This document shows, one piece after another, positions 26,536 to 34,779 of a stretch of 64,000 nt of DNA. The translations under genes and the position numbers were made by a program. Source of the DNA: Kribbella kalugense (lineage in GTDB: Bacteria > Actinomycetota > Actinomycetes > Propionibacteriales > Kribbellaceae); assembly GCF_004365875.1 (NCBI RefSeq), contig NZ_SODF01000001.1, forward strand, positions 3,348,001 through 3,412,000, in the 5' to 3' direction. Numbering within the stretch: position 1 is the stretch's first letter; each line of letters begins with the position of its first letter. A model generated the notes under the pieces. That model was not told the DNA's origin. It made no database searches and was given only the letters and a program-made list of their open reading frames with translations.

Positions 26536-26772
26536 TGGCCTTGTAGACAGGCGAGTGGGGCGGCTGAGGTTTGGCCTCATCGGGTCGGTCGATCTGGCCG
26601 TGTTTGCTGCGTTCGTTGGCGTCTCCTGAGGGGCATCTGGCTAACGTCTGCGGTATGACCGGGACCGCGCTCCGAGTCAGGACTCGTCCGCCCGCCGAAC
26701 TCACTGGATACGAGTGTGATGTGGCTGCCGAGCTCACAGACCCCCCCGGACGCCCACGAGTAACGACCTCGC

Positions 26773-27555
26773 TCAGACCTGGTCGGTGGGGCGGATGACG
26801 ATCTCGGCTACGGCTCGCCGGCGGGGGCCCGTGACGATGTAAGCGACGGCTTCGGCGATGTCGTCGGCGTGCAACTGTTCGACATCGGCGAACCTGGCCG
26901 TCATGCGCTCGTGGACGGCGGCTTGCTGGTGGCTGAGGAGTTCGGTCTGTACGAGGCCTGGTTCGACGACAGAGAAGCGGACGTTGCGGCGGGCGTATTC
27001 CTGGCGCCAGGCTTCGGTGGCTGCGGTGACGCCGAACTTGGTGGCGTTGTACACGGCGGCGTTGGGGATGACCCAGCGACCGGCGATGGAGCTGATGTTG
27101 ACCACGTCGGCGACCTGGCGCGGGCTGGTGGCGGCGGCTTCGACGAGGTGTGGCAGGGCGGCCTTGGTGAGGTAGAGCAGCCCGTTGAGGTTGATGTCGA
27201 CCATTTGCTGCCACTCGGTCAGCGGTGACGCGGCGGAGTCGCCGGTGAGCATGACGCCGGCGGCGTTGACCAAGGTGTCCAGTCGGCCGAGCCGATCGAC
27301 GGTGGTGGCGATGGCGTCAGCCGCTGCGTCGGCGTCGGTCAGGTCGGCGGCCAGCGCGACCGCCTGGCCGCCTGCCGCGGCGATTTCCTTAGCCAGTGTG
27401 TCGAGGCGGTCTTGGCGGCGGGCGACGAGCACGACGGCGGCGCCCTGGGCGGCAAGCCGGCGGGCGGTGGCTTCGCCGATGCCGCTGCTGGCGCCCGTAA
27501 CCAGAGCGACCGTCGTGGTCAGAGTGGTGGTGGTTCTTTCCGGGATGAGGTCCAT
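26773..27555 (-). CDS. Short-chain dehydrogenase/reductase
   Basis: A 260-residue classical SDR. The cofactor motif TGASSGIG is near residue 20, followed by ARRQDRL (Arg residues suggest NADP preference), LVNAAGV, the catalytic Ser in NISSIAGR and the Y-N-A-T-K (YxxxK) motif. It is divergent from an XRE regulator at 27,662 across about 100 bp that contain repeated elements, so it is probably that regulator's target. Substrate unknown. Confidence 0.88.
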   Translation of the reverse strand: MDLIPERTTTTLTTTVALVTGASSGIGEATARRLAAQGAAVVLVARRQDRLDTLAKEIAAAGGQAVALAADLTDADAAADAIATTVDRLGRLDTLVNAAGVMLTGDSAASPLTEWQQMVDINLNGLLYLTKAALPHLVEAAATSPRQVADVVNISSIAGRWVIPNAAVYNATKFGVTAATEAWRQEYARRNVRFSVVEPGLVQTELLSHQQAAVHERMTARFADVEQLHADDIAEAVAYIVTGPRRRAVAEIVIRPTDQV

Positions 27556-27575
27556 GACTCCACTCTGCGACGCGA

Positions 27576-27630
27576 TTTATGGGGGTACCAGGGTCTGTTT
27601 ATGGGGGTATAACTACCACCTGGTACCAGG
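27576..27630. promoter_or_regulatory. Operator cluster between the SDR and the XRE regulator
   Basis: TTTATGGGGGTA occurs twice, at 27,576 and 27,598, exactly 22 bp apart (two helical turns), followed by the 12-bp palindrome CCTGGTACCAGG at 27,619-27,630. The intervening GGTACCAGG half-site repeats part of the palindrome. The arrangement suggests cooperative binding by the XRE protein. Confidence 0.55.
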
Positions 27631-27661
27631 CGGGGCATACTGACAGAGTGGAGGCATGACG

Positions 27662-28543
27662 ATGTCCCTGGAGGCGCGGCGAGCGGAGCCGACCGATGAG
27701 CAGGCCAGGCGGCGGGAGCTGACGTCGTTCCTGCGCAGCAGGCGCGAACGGATCTCTCCGGAGCAGGCCGGGCTGCCTCGCACGGGTCGCCGGCGGACGC
27801 CGGGGTTGCGCCGGGAGGAGGTCGCGCACCTCGCAGGTATGGGGGTGACCTGGTACACGTGGCTGGAGCAAGGCCGCGACATCAAGGTCTCCGAGCCGGT
27901 GCTCGCGGCGATCGCGAGGACGTTGCGGCTCGATCAGTACGAGCGAGCCCACCTCTACACGCTGGCTGGGCATCCTGTGCCACGGGAGCACGACTCCGCA
28001 GACGTCCCGAGGGCCCTGCTGGTGATGATGCGGCAGCTCGAGCCAATTCCGGCCGCGCTGATCAACGCCCGCTTCGACCTGCTCGCCTACAACCGCACCT
28101 ATGAGTGGCTGGTTGGGGGTATAGGCGATCTGTCGTTCGAGGATCGCAACTGGCTCGTGCTGATGTTCACCTCCCCGAGATGGCGGACCACCCTGCTCGA
28201 TTGGGAGGACGCCGCCGTGCGTCTGGTCGGCCGGTTCCGATCCGGAATGGCCGAACACGCCGCCGAGTCCGGGTGGAAGTCGCTGGTCACGCGATTGCGG
28301 CAGGAGTCGGCGGATTTCGAGCGCCTGTGGGGACAGCACGCGGTGCGTGGCCCAGAGAACTTCACGAAGCGTTTCCTGCACCCCGAGGTCGGCTTACTGA
28401 CGCTGGACTACACGCAACTGTCGTTCGGGGAGCGTTCGGCGATCAAGCTCGCCACCTACACCCCGGTGGACGACGAAACCTGGTCGAAGGTGACCGGGTG
28501 GTCAGTTCGTGGTGGGCAGGAGGAAATCGGCGTAGTCCGGTAG
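27662..28543 (+). CDS. XRE family regulator with MmyB-like ligand-binding domain
   Basis: About 293 residues. The HTH region carries the same hallmark as the 7,842 gene (R-R-R-T-P-G-L-R-R-E-E-V-A-H-L-A-G, W-Y-T-W-L-E-Q-G-R) and is followed by an MmyB-type ligand domain (LINARFDLLAYNRTYEWL, RFRSGMAEHAAESGW). ATG 27,662 is 8 nt after GGAGG; ATG 27,656 is too close to it. It is divergent from the SDR at 26,773 and its last 42 bp overlap the convergent SDR at 28,502. Confidence 0.88.
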   Translation: MSLEARRAEPTDEQARRRELTSFLRSRRERISPEQAGLPRTGRRRTPGLRREEVAHLAGMGVTWYTWLEQGRDIKVSEPVLAAIARTLRLDQYERAHLYTLAGHPVPREHDSADVPRALLVMMRQLEPIPAALINARFDLLAYNRTYEWLVGGIGDLSFEDRNWLVLMFTSPRWRTTLLDWEDAAVRLVGRFRSGMAEHAAESGWKSLVTRLRQESADFERLWGQHAVRGPENFTKRFLHPEVGLLTLDYTQLSFGERSAIKLATYTPVDDETWSKVTGWSVRGGQEEIGVVR

Positions 28544-29305
28544 ACCACGCAGGTGGGTGCCGCCGTCGACGAGCAGGGTGATGCCGGTGATCCACTCGGC
28601 GTAGTCGGAGGCGAGGAACACGACGGCTTTCGCGATGTCGGCAGGCCGGCCCATGCGTTCGACGCTGAAGGTGCGGTGCCACGCCGCCGTGAACTCGGGC
28701 GTGGTGGCGTCCTGGCCCATCGGGGTCTCGACGGCGCCGGGCGCGACCGCGTTGATCCGGATGCCGTGCCGGCCGGCTTCGAGGGCGGTCACCTCAGTGA
28801 ACTTGTCGATACCGGCCTTGGCCGCGGAGTAGTGAGCGTTGCCCCGGGTCGTCCCGAACGTCTCGACGGAGCCGAGGTTGACGACGACTCCGGGTGTGCC
28901 GGTGGCCTTCATGTGGTTGATCGCGGCCTTGGTACCGAGGTAAGTGCCCTTGAGGTGCGTGCCGACGACTGCGTCGAAGTCGGTTTCGGGCAGGTTCTCG
29001 ACCAGATCGAGGGTGCTGTTCCCGGCGTTGTTGACCAGGATGGCGATCGGGCCGAGTTCCTCGACGGCGCGCTCGAACAGCCTGGTGATGTCGGCGGCCA
29101 AGCTGACGTCGGCGGCCACGGGGATCGCCTTGGTCTTGTCCGCTGTGTGGGCCTCGGTGAGTTGCTTGGCCGCCGTGGCGAGTTCGGCTTCGTTGCGTGC
29201 GGTGATGACGACGTCCGCGCCGTGGGTCATCAGGTGGTCCGCGATCGCGTAGCCGATGCCCTTGGACGCGCCCGTCACGATCGCCGTCTTGCCTACGAGT
29301 TTCAT
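28502..29305 (-). CDS. Short-chain dehydrogenase/reductase (3-oxoacyl-ACP reductase-like)
   Basis: A 267-residue SDR starting MKLVGKTAIVTGASKGIG. It has ILVNNAGNS, catalytic Ser in NLGSVETFG, the H-Y-S-A-A-K motif and a C-terminal GITLLVDGGTH typical of FabG-like enzymes. ATG 29,305 is preceded by GAAGGAAGAG. It is the last of four minus-strand genes starting at 32,125 and overlaps the end of the XRE gene tail-to-tail. Confidence 0.88.
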   Translation of the reverse strand: MKLVGKTAIVTGASKGIGYAIADHLMTHGADVVITARNEAELATAAKQLTEAHTADKTKAIPVAADVSLAADITRLFERAVEELGPIAILVNNAGNSTLDLVENLPETDFDAVVGTHLKGTYLGTKAAINHMKATGTPGVVVNLGSVETFGTTRGNAHYSAAKAGIDKFTEVTALEAGRHGIRINAVAPGAVETPMGQDATTPEFTAAWHRTFSVERMGRPADIAKAVVFLASDYAEWITGITLLVDGGTHLRGLPDYADFLLPTTN

Positions 29306-29361
29306 GGCTCTTCCTTCGAGAGTTGTCACAAGCTGTGAGAGGAGCGGGGAGCGAAAGGCTC

Positions 29362-30195
29362 TCAGGCCCAGGCCGACTCGGAAACGTCGCGCCACTTCGC
29401 GTCGGACTCGGCCAGCGCCGCGGCGGCGTTGTCCCAGTACTGGACGGCGTCCTTGCCGAGGAGGATGCGCACCGGTGCGTCGTCGCGGCCGGCCAACTCG
29501 GCGATGATCGTCGCGATACGGGCGGGGTCGGCGGAGTTCGGCCGCGCGGCGTCCGGGTCGGAATTGCGCAGCATGTCGGCGAACACGCCGACGGTCTGCC
29601 GGTACGGCTCGCTGACCGGCGGGATGGTCATCGACGAGCCGGCCCAATCAGTTCGCATGCCGCCCGGTTCGAGGACGGTCACCTTGAGCCCGAACGGCGC
29701 GACCTCTTGGGCCAGCACAGTGGAGAAGCCACCGACGGCCCACTTGGCGCTCTGGTAGGCGGCCAGGCCTACGGAGCCGATCCGGCCGCCCAGCGAGGAG
29801 ACCTGGAAGATGTGCCCGGCACCCTGCTCGCGCAGGATCGGGACGACGGCCTTGGTGACCCGGACGACGCCGAAGAAGTTCGTGTCGATCTGAGCCCGGA
29901 AGTCGTCGAGGGTGACGTCTTCGACGGAGGCGAGGTCGCCGTAGCCGGCGTTGTTGACCACGACGTCGTAGCGGCCGAAGGCATTCAGGCCCTGTTCGAC
30001 GGCCTTCCGCACGTTGTTGTCATCGGTGACGTCCAGCGCCACCGGGAGTACGCGGTCGCCGTAGCTGGCGAGCTCTGCGAGCTGCTCCGGCTTGCGCGCG
30101 GTGGCCACCACCCGATCGCCGGCATCGAGGGCCTTCTCGACGATCGCCCGGCCCAGTCCACGAGAACTGCCGGTCACGAACCAAACCTTGGACAT
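29362..30195 (-). CDS. Short-chain dehydrogenase/reductase
   Basis: A 277-residue SDR starting MSKVWFVTGSSRGLGRAI. It carries the TGxxxGxG motif, ATARKPEQL, VVNNAGYG, catalytic Ser in QVSSLGGR and a Y-Q-S-A-K motif; the long C-terminus with EPGGMRTDW is typical of the SDR subgroup annotated as oxidoreductases acting on hydrophobic alcohols. Its start is preceded by GAAAGAAGC. It is 56 bp upstream of the next SDR and 28 bp downstream of the patatin gene, so all are probably one transcript. Confidence 0.88.
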   Translation of the reverse strand: MSKVWFVTGSSRGLGRAIVEKALDAGDRVVATARKPEQLAELASYGDRVLPVALDVTDDNNVRKAVEQGLNAFGRYDVVVNNAGYGDLASVEDVTLDDFRAQIDTNFFGVVRVTKAVVPILREQGAGHIFQVSSLGGRIGSVGLAAYQSAKWAVGGFSTVLAQEVAPFGLKVTVLEPGGMRTDWAGSSMTIPPVSEPYRQTVGVFADMLRNSDPDAARPNSADPARIATIIAELAGRDDAPVRILLGKDAVQYWDNAAAALAESDAKWRDVSESAWA

Positions 30196-30223
30196 TTTGT
30201 GCTTCTTTCTCTGGAGTCATCTG

Positions 30224-31108
30224 TTATTCGGAGAGAAGGGCGCGCACTCGCTCCGCGGCATCCTGACCGTCCTGGTAGCCGAGCTCAGCTGCCTGCGGCC
30301 GGACCGAGAAGTCCACGAGCCGGTTGCCGTACTCCTCGTGGACGCCCTTTCCGCCCGTGATGGACTCGACCCGGATGCCCTGTTCGGTGAGTTTCGTGAG
30401 CGCGTCCATCTCGTTGTTGGCCAGAATCGGCAGCCACAATCCGACGAAGAGGATTGCGTCGAGGCTCTTCTCCTTCGCGAGCTGAGGGGAGAAGGCATCT
30501 CGGGCGCCGTCGATGTATGCTCCGTCGCCGTGGTGGATCGGCGGGAAGAGTCCGGGGACCGCGAGCGACGAGGCGACGGCGGCGGCGAACTCGATACCGT
30601 CGGACTTCTGCCAGAGCACGGTCTCGCCACTGATCCCGTCGACCGCCGTCGGCCGGAAGTCGACATCCGGCCACTCGTTCGTCCCCAGCACGTTCGCGAG
30701 GTGGGTCGAGAACCGGGCCTGGTCGATCAGGGTTTCGGTGCGCAGGGCAACGGCACCAAGTGCCCTGGCCTGCTCCTGGGGTGTGCCCTCCTTGTTCATG
30801 AGCAGACCGGCCACTTCGGGTGAGATCTTGGCCGGACCGTTGAACAGGATGTCGCCGCGGGTCCGCGGGTCGCCGTACTCCTCGGGTGAAGGGGACTCGA
30901 CGTCTCCGCTCACCTCCCGCGCGTACAGCTCCTTGGCGGTTTTGCCTGTGGCGATCGAGGCTCCGACCACCGAGCCGGCTGAGGTTCCGACGATGACCGA
31001 GCTCGCGTGCACATTCAGGCCGGCGGTCTGCTCCAGGGCCGCGAGTACGCCTGTCTCCCAGGCGATTCCGACCTCGCCGCCGCCTCCGAGAATCACACCG
31101 AGGTTCAT
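30224..31108 (-). CDS. Patatin-like phospholipase/acyl hydrolase
   Basis: A 294-residue serine acyl hydrolase. The oxyanion-hole motif GGGGEVGIAWETG is at the N-terminus, the nucleophile is in VGTSAGS (G-x-S-x-G), and the catalytic Asp is in YIDGARDAFS (D-G). No signal peptide is present, so it is probably cytosolic and acts on lipids or acyl esters. ATG 31,108 is preceded by GGAGGTAC; a longer reading to 31,192 is not supported. It sits in a TetR-controlled minus-strand cluster with three SDRs. Confidence 0.87.
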   Translation of the reverse strand: MNLGVILGGGGEVGIAWETGVLAALEQTAGLNVHASSVIVGTSAGSVVGASIATGKTAKELYAREVSGDVESPSPEEYGDPRTRGDILFNGPAKISPEVAGLLMNKEGTPQEQARALGAVALRTETLIDQARFSTHLANVLGTNEWPDVDFRPTAVDGISGETVLWQKSDGIEFAAAVASSLAVPGLFPPIHHGDGAYIDGARDAFSPQLAKEKSLDAILFVGLWLPILANNEMDALTKLTEQGIRVESITGGKGVHEEYGNRLVDFSVRPQAAELGYQDGQDAAERVRALLSE

Positions 31109-31225
31109 AAGTACCTCCAAATCCGCGGGCTTTCGAGCCCGACATCGAGCGTGCATTTTGACCATCACCGGCACCTTGACGGGACCGGACATTCAGGGCC
31201 ATCGCGCCGAACCGGCACGAATCTT

Positions 31226-32125
31226 TCAGTGGAAGGCGTAGGTGACGTGCGTGAGCTTTTCGGACAGCTCCCACAGCTCACGTCCGACGGCGGGATCGGT
31301 GGCGGCCGGGGGCATCTCGGCGACATGCGGAACCCCGCGGAGCTCGGCGCGCCCGTCCGGCACGACGAAGTCGCCTGCCTTGACGCCGGAGTTGGTCGCG
31401 GCGTAGACGGAAGGCCGGGCCGCGTCAGCCGGGCTCTGGCCCACGAATCGCTCGAGCACCATCGACGCAATGACCTGCATGTACCTCGGAAGGTGCTGCT
31501 GAAGCCCTGTACTGCTCGTGCCTGGGTGCACGGCGACGGCGGTAATCCCGGTTCCCGCCGCCCGCCGCGCCAGCTCCAGCGTGAAGACCACGTTCGCCAG
31601 CTTCGACTTCGTGTACGAGGCCATCCCCGACTCGTAGGACTCCAGGCTCAGCGGATCCTTCAGCGTCGCGCCCTTGTTCCGCGACACCTTCGCGCTCACC
31701 GTCACAACCCGGGCCGCGGGCGCGGCGAGCAGGGCCGGCAGCAGGCGTCCGGTAAGCGCGAAGTGCCCGAGGTGATTGGTCCCGAAGGTCAGCTCGAACC
31801 CGTCGGCGGTCTCCCTGCGCTCTGGCACCGCCATGATCCCCGCGTTGTTGATCAGCAAGTCCAGTGGCCGCCCGCCTGCGACCACGGCGGAGGCGGCGCT
31901 CTCGATCGATGCCAGTGAGGCGAGGTCGAGCACCAGGCCCTCCACCTTGGCGGTGCCAACGGCCTCACGCACCGCGGCGACCGCCTGGTCAACCTTGGCC
32001 TTCGCCCGTCCAGCGATCACCACCTCGGCATCAGCCTTGGCCAGCGCCACCGCCGTTTCGAACCCGATCCCGCCAGTGCCGCCGGTGACCAGTGCATGCC
32101 TGCCCAACTGCGAGGGGATGTCCAT
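31226..32125 (-). CDS. Short-chain dehydrogenase/reductase (retinol dehydrogenase/WWOX-like subgroup)
   Basis: A 299-residue SDR: HALVTGGTGGIGFETA, LLINNAGIM, the extended F-G-T-N-H-L-G-H-F-A-L-T segment diagnostic of the protochlorophyllide/retinol dehydrogenase-like subgroup, TVSAKV and the Y-T-K-S-K (YxxxK) motif. ATG 32,125 follows AGGAG. It is divergent from a TetR gene, with a TetR-like palindrome in its leader at 32,139. It heads the cluster SDR-patatin-SDR-SDR. Confidence 0.88.
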   Translation of the reverse strand: MDIPSQLGRHALVTGGTGGIGFETAVALAKADAEVVIAGRAKAKVDQAVAAVREAVGTAKVEGLVLDLASLASIESAASAVVAGGRPLDLLINNAGIMAVPERRETADGFELTFGTNHLGHFALTGRLLPALLAAPAARVVTVSAKVSRNKGATLKDPLSLESYESGMASYTKSKLANVVFTLELARRAAGTGITAVAVHPGTSSTGLQQHLPRYMQVIASMVLERFVGQSPADAARPSVYAATNSGVKAGDFVVPDGRAELRGVPHVAEMPPAATDPAVGRELWELSEKLTHVTYAFH

Positions 32126-32138
32126 CTCGACTCCTAAG

Positions 32139-32205
32139 TGAACGTTCATTTAGTTCGATGGATCCAGGCAACCATGGCCATCTCCAGTTGTCAAATGAAC
32201 GTTCA
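32139..32205. promoter_or_regulatory. Paired TetR operators (TGAACGTTCA)
   Basis: The 10-bp palindrome TGAACGTTCA occurs at 32,139-32,148 and 32,196-32,205, 57 bp apart. Flanks are inverted copies (AAG...TTT and AAA...CTC), and each copy is close to one of the two divergent starts. This is the normal layout for a TetR repressor controlling itself and its neighbour. Confidence 0.75.
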
Positions 32206-32222
32206 CTCAATAAGATGGGTGC

Positions 32223-32789
32223 ATGGCATCCAGAGACCCCGAGGCCAAGCGCCGTGCCCTACTGGACGCCGCGCTGGCCGAGTTCGCCGAACACGGCATC
32301 GCCGGTGCGAGGATCGACCGGCTCGCCGGCCGGGCGGGGTGCAGCCCAGGCCTCGTCTACACCTACTTCGCCAGCAAGGAAATGCTCTTCGAAGCCGTAT
32401 TCGACCAGGTTGTCGAGCAGACGACCAAGGAGGCACCGATCTCGGCGGACGAACTTCCGGAGTACGCGGGCACCCTCTTCGACGGCCAGACCGCCAATCC
32501 CGACGTGATGCGCCTCGCCGCCTGGCACACCTTGGAACAGCGGGAAGGCGGGACGTCGATCGAGGCCATCACCAAGGCGAACCGGGCGAAGATCGACACG
32601 ATCCAACGGGCCCAGGACGAAGGCCGGATCTCCAACCGCTTCACCGCCCCGGAACTGCTGATGCTCATCATCAACACCGCCTCGATGTGGACGCTGCAAA
32701 CCCCGGAGATCACCGACCTGGGCCCGCGCGAGCATGCCGCGAGACGGGCCACGATCGTGGAGGCTGTGCGTCGACTGGTCGAGCCTTAG
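32223..32789 (+). CDS. TetR family transcriptional regulator
   Basis: A 188-residue repressor. The N-terminal HTH reads RALLDAALAEFAEHGIAGA, then IDRLAGRAGCSPGLVYTYFASKEMLFEAVF, followed by a helical ligand domain. It is divergent from the SDR at 31,226, with two identical palindromes between them, so it probably represses the SDR-patatin-SDR-SDR cluster and itself. Confidence 0.9.
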   Translation: MASRDPEAKRRALLDAALAEFAEHGIAGARIDRLAGRAGCSPGLVYTYFASKEMLFEAVFDQVVEQTTKEAPISADELPEYAGTLFDGQTANPDVMRLAAWHTLEQREGGTSIEAITKANRAKIDTIQRAQDEGRISNRFTAPELLMLIINTASMWTLQTPEITDLGPREHAARRATIVEAVRRLVEP

Positions 32790-32933
32790 CTCGCTCGGAG
32801 GACCGGCGCTGCCGACCGCAACCGGGAACAACGGCGCCGCGGACTTGGCGGGCGCGTCAGTGCTTCCCCAGAGGCAGAGCCATGCTGGACGGCCGGCCCA
32901 CGTGCTAGCCGGGCGCGCGCTTGCCTGTGAATA

Positions 32934-32949
32934 ACTTCGAATTCAAAGC
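32934..32949. promoter_or_regulatory. CTTCGAATTC operator-like site before a decayed MarR gene
   Basis: ACTTCGAATTCAAAGC shares CTTCGAATTC with the site at 34,702 and resembles the palindrome at 34,734. It lies just upstream of a TACTAT -10 element (32,953-32,958) that would start a leaderless transcript at ATG 32,965. It probably served as the MarR autoregulatory operator. Confidence 0.45.
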
Positions 32950-32964
32950 ATGTACTATCGCGGG

Positions 32965-33221
32965 ATGAGGGAAGCGACGCCAGGCCTGAGCGTTGAGCAG
33001 CTTGGTGCGTACTTCGCTCTGGTGGAGGTCAGTCGACGCGCCCCGGGGGCAAGCCGAGGATGACCGATCTGGCCGATGGTGTCGTGTACAGCCGTAGCGG
33101 GCTGACCTATCAGGCGGGCTTGTTGGACAAGCGCGGCCTGATCACTCGGGTCCGCGACCACATGCGTGCCGCTCCGCCCCGCTCCGCCCCGCCTCGCGCG
33201 CGGCGCAACCAGATCGGCTGA
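32965..33221 (+). pseudogene. MarR family regulator remnant (frameshifted, truncated)
   Basis: One frame gives MREATPGLSVEQLGAYFALVEVSRR and stops near 33,062. Another, from 33,060, gives MTDLADGVVYSRSGLTYQAG and LLDKRGLITRVRD, the recognition helix and wing start of a MarR domain, before degenerating into Arg/Pro-rich sequence and a stop at 33,221. The middle and the C-terminus are missing. Matching operator-like sequences persist upstream of the MDR gene at 34,780, suggesting the pair once worked together and was split by the two XRE genes. Confidence 0.65.
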
Positions 33222-33235
33222 GGCGGGCGAGAGCG

Positions 33236-34069
33236 ATGGATCGCGCGTTGCTGGCGGACTTTCTCCGGGCTCGCCGGGAAGCTCTGCAGCCGGAGGAGGT
33301 GGGACTGCCGCGGGGCGCCCGGCGTCGTACCGGTGGGCTGCGGCGCGAAGAGGTCGCGGTACTGGCCGGCATGTCGGCCGACTACTACAGCCGGCTTGAG
33401 CAGAAGCGCGGCCCGATGCCGTCCGAGCAGATACTGGCCGCCGTGGCCCAGGCGTTGCGGCTCAGCCCGAGCGAGCGGGGGCACCTGTTCGCCCTCGGCG
33501 GGCACGCGGCTCCGCGGCGCATCCTTCAGGACGACCGGGTCAGTCTGGCCATCAGGACCATCGCGGAGGAACTCTCGGACACGCCTGCAATCGTGTTCTC
33601 CCGGTTCGGTGAGGCATTGCTGCAGACCCCGGCGGCGGTGGCGCTGTTCGGTGACTACACCCGTTTCGACGGCATGTCGCGCTACCTGGTCTATCGCTGG
33701 TTCACCGACCCGGCCCAGCGTGCCATCTATCCGCCCGAGGACCATGACGTACGCGCCCGGGTCTTCACCGTGGACCTGCGGGCGGCGTACACGACCGATC
33801 CGGCGGGCATCGCCGGGGAGATCGTCGACGCGCTGCTGGCGGTCAGCCCCGAGTTCGCCGAGGTCTGGCGGCGGCACGAGGTGGACGTCACCCATCACCA
33901 CGAGCTCAAACGCTACCGTCATCCGGAACTCGGCGAGTTGGAGTTGTACAGCCGGCGGCTGGTGGATCCCGACGAGGAGCAGGATCTGCTGGTCTTCATG
34001 GCCGAACCCGGATCACCGAGCGAGGCCAAGCTCCGGCGGCTGGTCACCATGGCCGGGGACGAGGCGTGA
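33236..34069 (+). CDS. XRE family regulator with MmyB-like ligand-binding domain
   Basis: A 277-residue regulator starting MDRALLADFLRARREALQP. The HTH shows R-R-R-T-G-G-L-R-R-E-E-V-A-V-L-A-G and Y-Y-S-R-L-E-Q; the MmyB ligand domain follows (PAIVFSRFGEALLQTP, ALFGDYTRFDG, HHELKRYRHPELGELELYSRRL). The next gene repeats this ligand domain without the HTH. No divergent target gene is adjacent; the nearest is the MDR at 34,780. Confidence 0.88.
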   Translation: MDRALLADFLRARREALQPEEVGLPRGARRRTGGLRREEVAVLAGMSADYYSRLEQKRGPMPSEQILAAVAQALRLSPSERGHLFALGGHAAPRRILQDDRVSLAIRTIAEELSDTPAIVFSRFGEALLQTPAAVALFGDYTRFDGMSRYLVYRWFTDPAQRAIYPPEDHDVRARVFTVDLRAAYTTDPAGIAGEIVDALLAVSPEFAEVWRRHEVDVTHHHELKRYRHPELGELELYSRRLVDPDEEQDLLVFMAEPGSPSEAKLRRLVTMAGDEA

Positions 34070-34183
34070 GCCGAGCCTGAACCTCTTATCCATGGTCTGT
34101 CATACCGTGGATGACGAGAACATTCACCCGCCTCCCGTTCTGCGCCACGCTTGAGTGGTCGAACCGGGAAGGCGGTGAGCACC

Positions 34184-34663
34184 GTGGATCAGGAAATACT
34201 GGCGCACTTTCTCCAGCAGCGCCCTGACGAGGCGGCACCCGGCCGGCCCGATCACCGAGCCAGCCCGGTCCTGGAGCTCATCGTCGAGCACCTGCCGGAG
34301 TACCCCGCGACGGTGTTCTCCCGGTTCGGCGAGGTGTTGCTGCAGACCCGTCCGGCGATCGCCCTGTTCGGCGATTACACCCGGACCGGCGGATCGTCGC
34401 AGTTTCTGGTCGATCGATGGTTGAGCGACCCGTCAGCGCGTGAACGCTACCTCGTCGAGGTGGGTGTCCCCGTTCGGCACCACCCGAGGTGCTATCGGCA
34501 TATCGCACTGGGCGGGTTGGCGCTGTATCGCCATCTGCTGGTCTGTCCGGCGCAGCGCCAGGCGCTGCTGGTCTTCATGCCTGTCCCCGGCTCCGCGAGC
34601 CACGCGAAGCTGCGTGCTCTGGCCGCCGCGAGTAACGAGGACAGTTCTGCCGACCGGCAGTAA
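34184..34663 (+). CDS. MmyB-like ligand-binding domain protein lacking the HTH (paralogue of preceding gene)
   Basis: A 159-residue protein. Its start MDQEILAHFLQQR aligns with the first helix of the preceding XRE regulator, then jumps directly to the ligand domain: PATVFSRFGEVLLQT, ALFGDYTRTGG, DRWLSDPSAR, CYRHIALGGLALYRHLL, QALLVFMPVPGS. About 75 residues covering the DNA-binding motif and about 40 from the middle are missing. GTG 34,184 is chosen by this homology. The frame is open and codon use normal, so it may be a functional ligand-binding or dimerising partner rather than a dead copy. Confidence 0.7.
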   Translation: MDQEILAHFLQQRPDEAAPGRPDHRASPVLELIVEHLPEYPATVFSRFGEVLLQTRPAIALFGDYTRTGGSSQFLVDRWLSDPSARERYLVEVGVPVRHHPRCYRHIALGGLALYRHLLVCPAQRQALLVFMPVPGSASHAKLRALAAASNEDSSADRQ

Positions 34664-34701
34664 CCCCGGCTGAGCCGGCTGTCACGCACCACACCCTGCT
34701 T

Positions 34702-34753
34702 GCTTCGAATTCGGAGCTTGCTATTGGACAGAAGTGCTTCGAAATCGAAGCAC
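34702..34753. promoter_or_regulatory. Two palindromic operators upstream of the MDR gene
   Basis: GCTTCGAATTCGGAGC (34,702-34,717) and the perfect palindrome GTGCTTCGA-AA-TCGAAGCAC (34,734-34,753) are 34 bp apart centre to centre. The first resembles the site at 32,934 before the MarR remnant. The second ends 26 bp before the ATG, a position suited to repression. Confidence 0.65.
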
Positions 34754-34779
34754 AACGAATCAGAAAGACGAGGCCCGTC

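Noticed and set aside
27576..27630. Possible CRISPR-like repeats
   Set aside because: Only two short direct repeats with no spacer array; position in a divergent promoter fits an operator.
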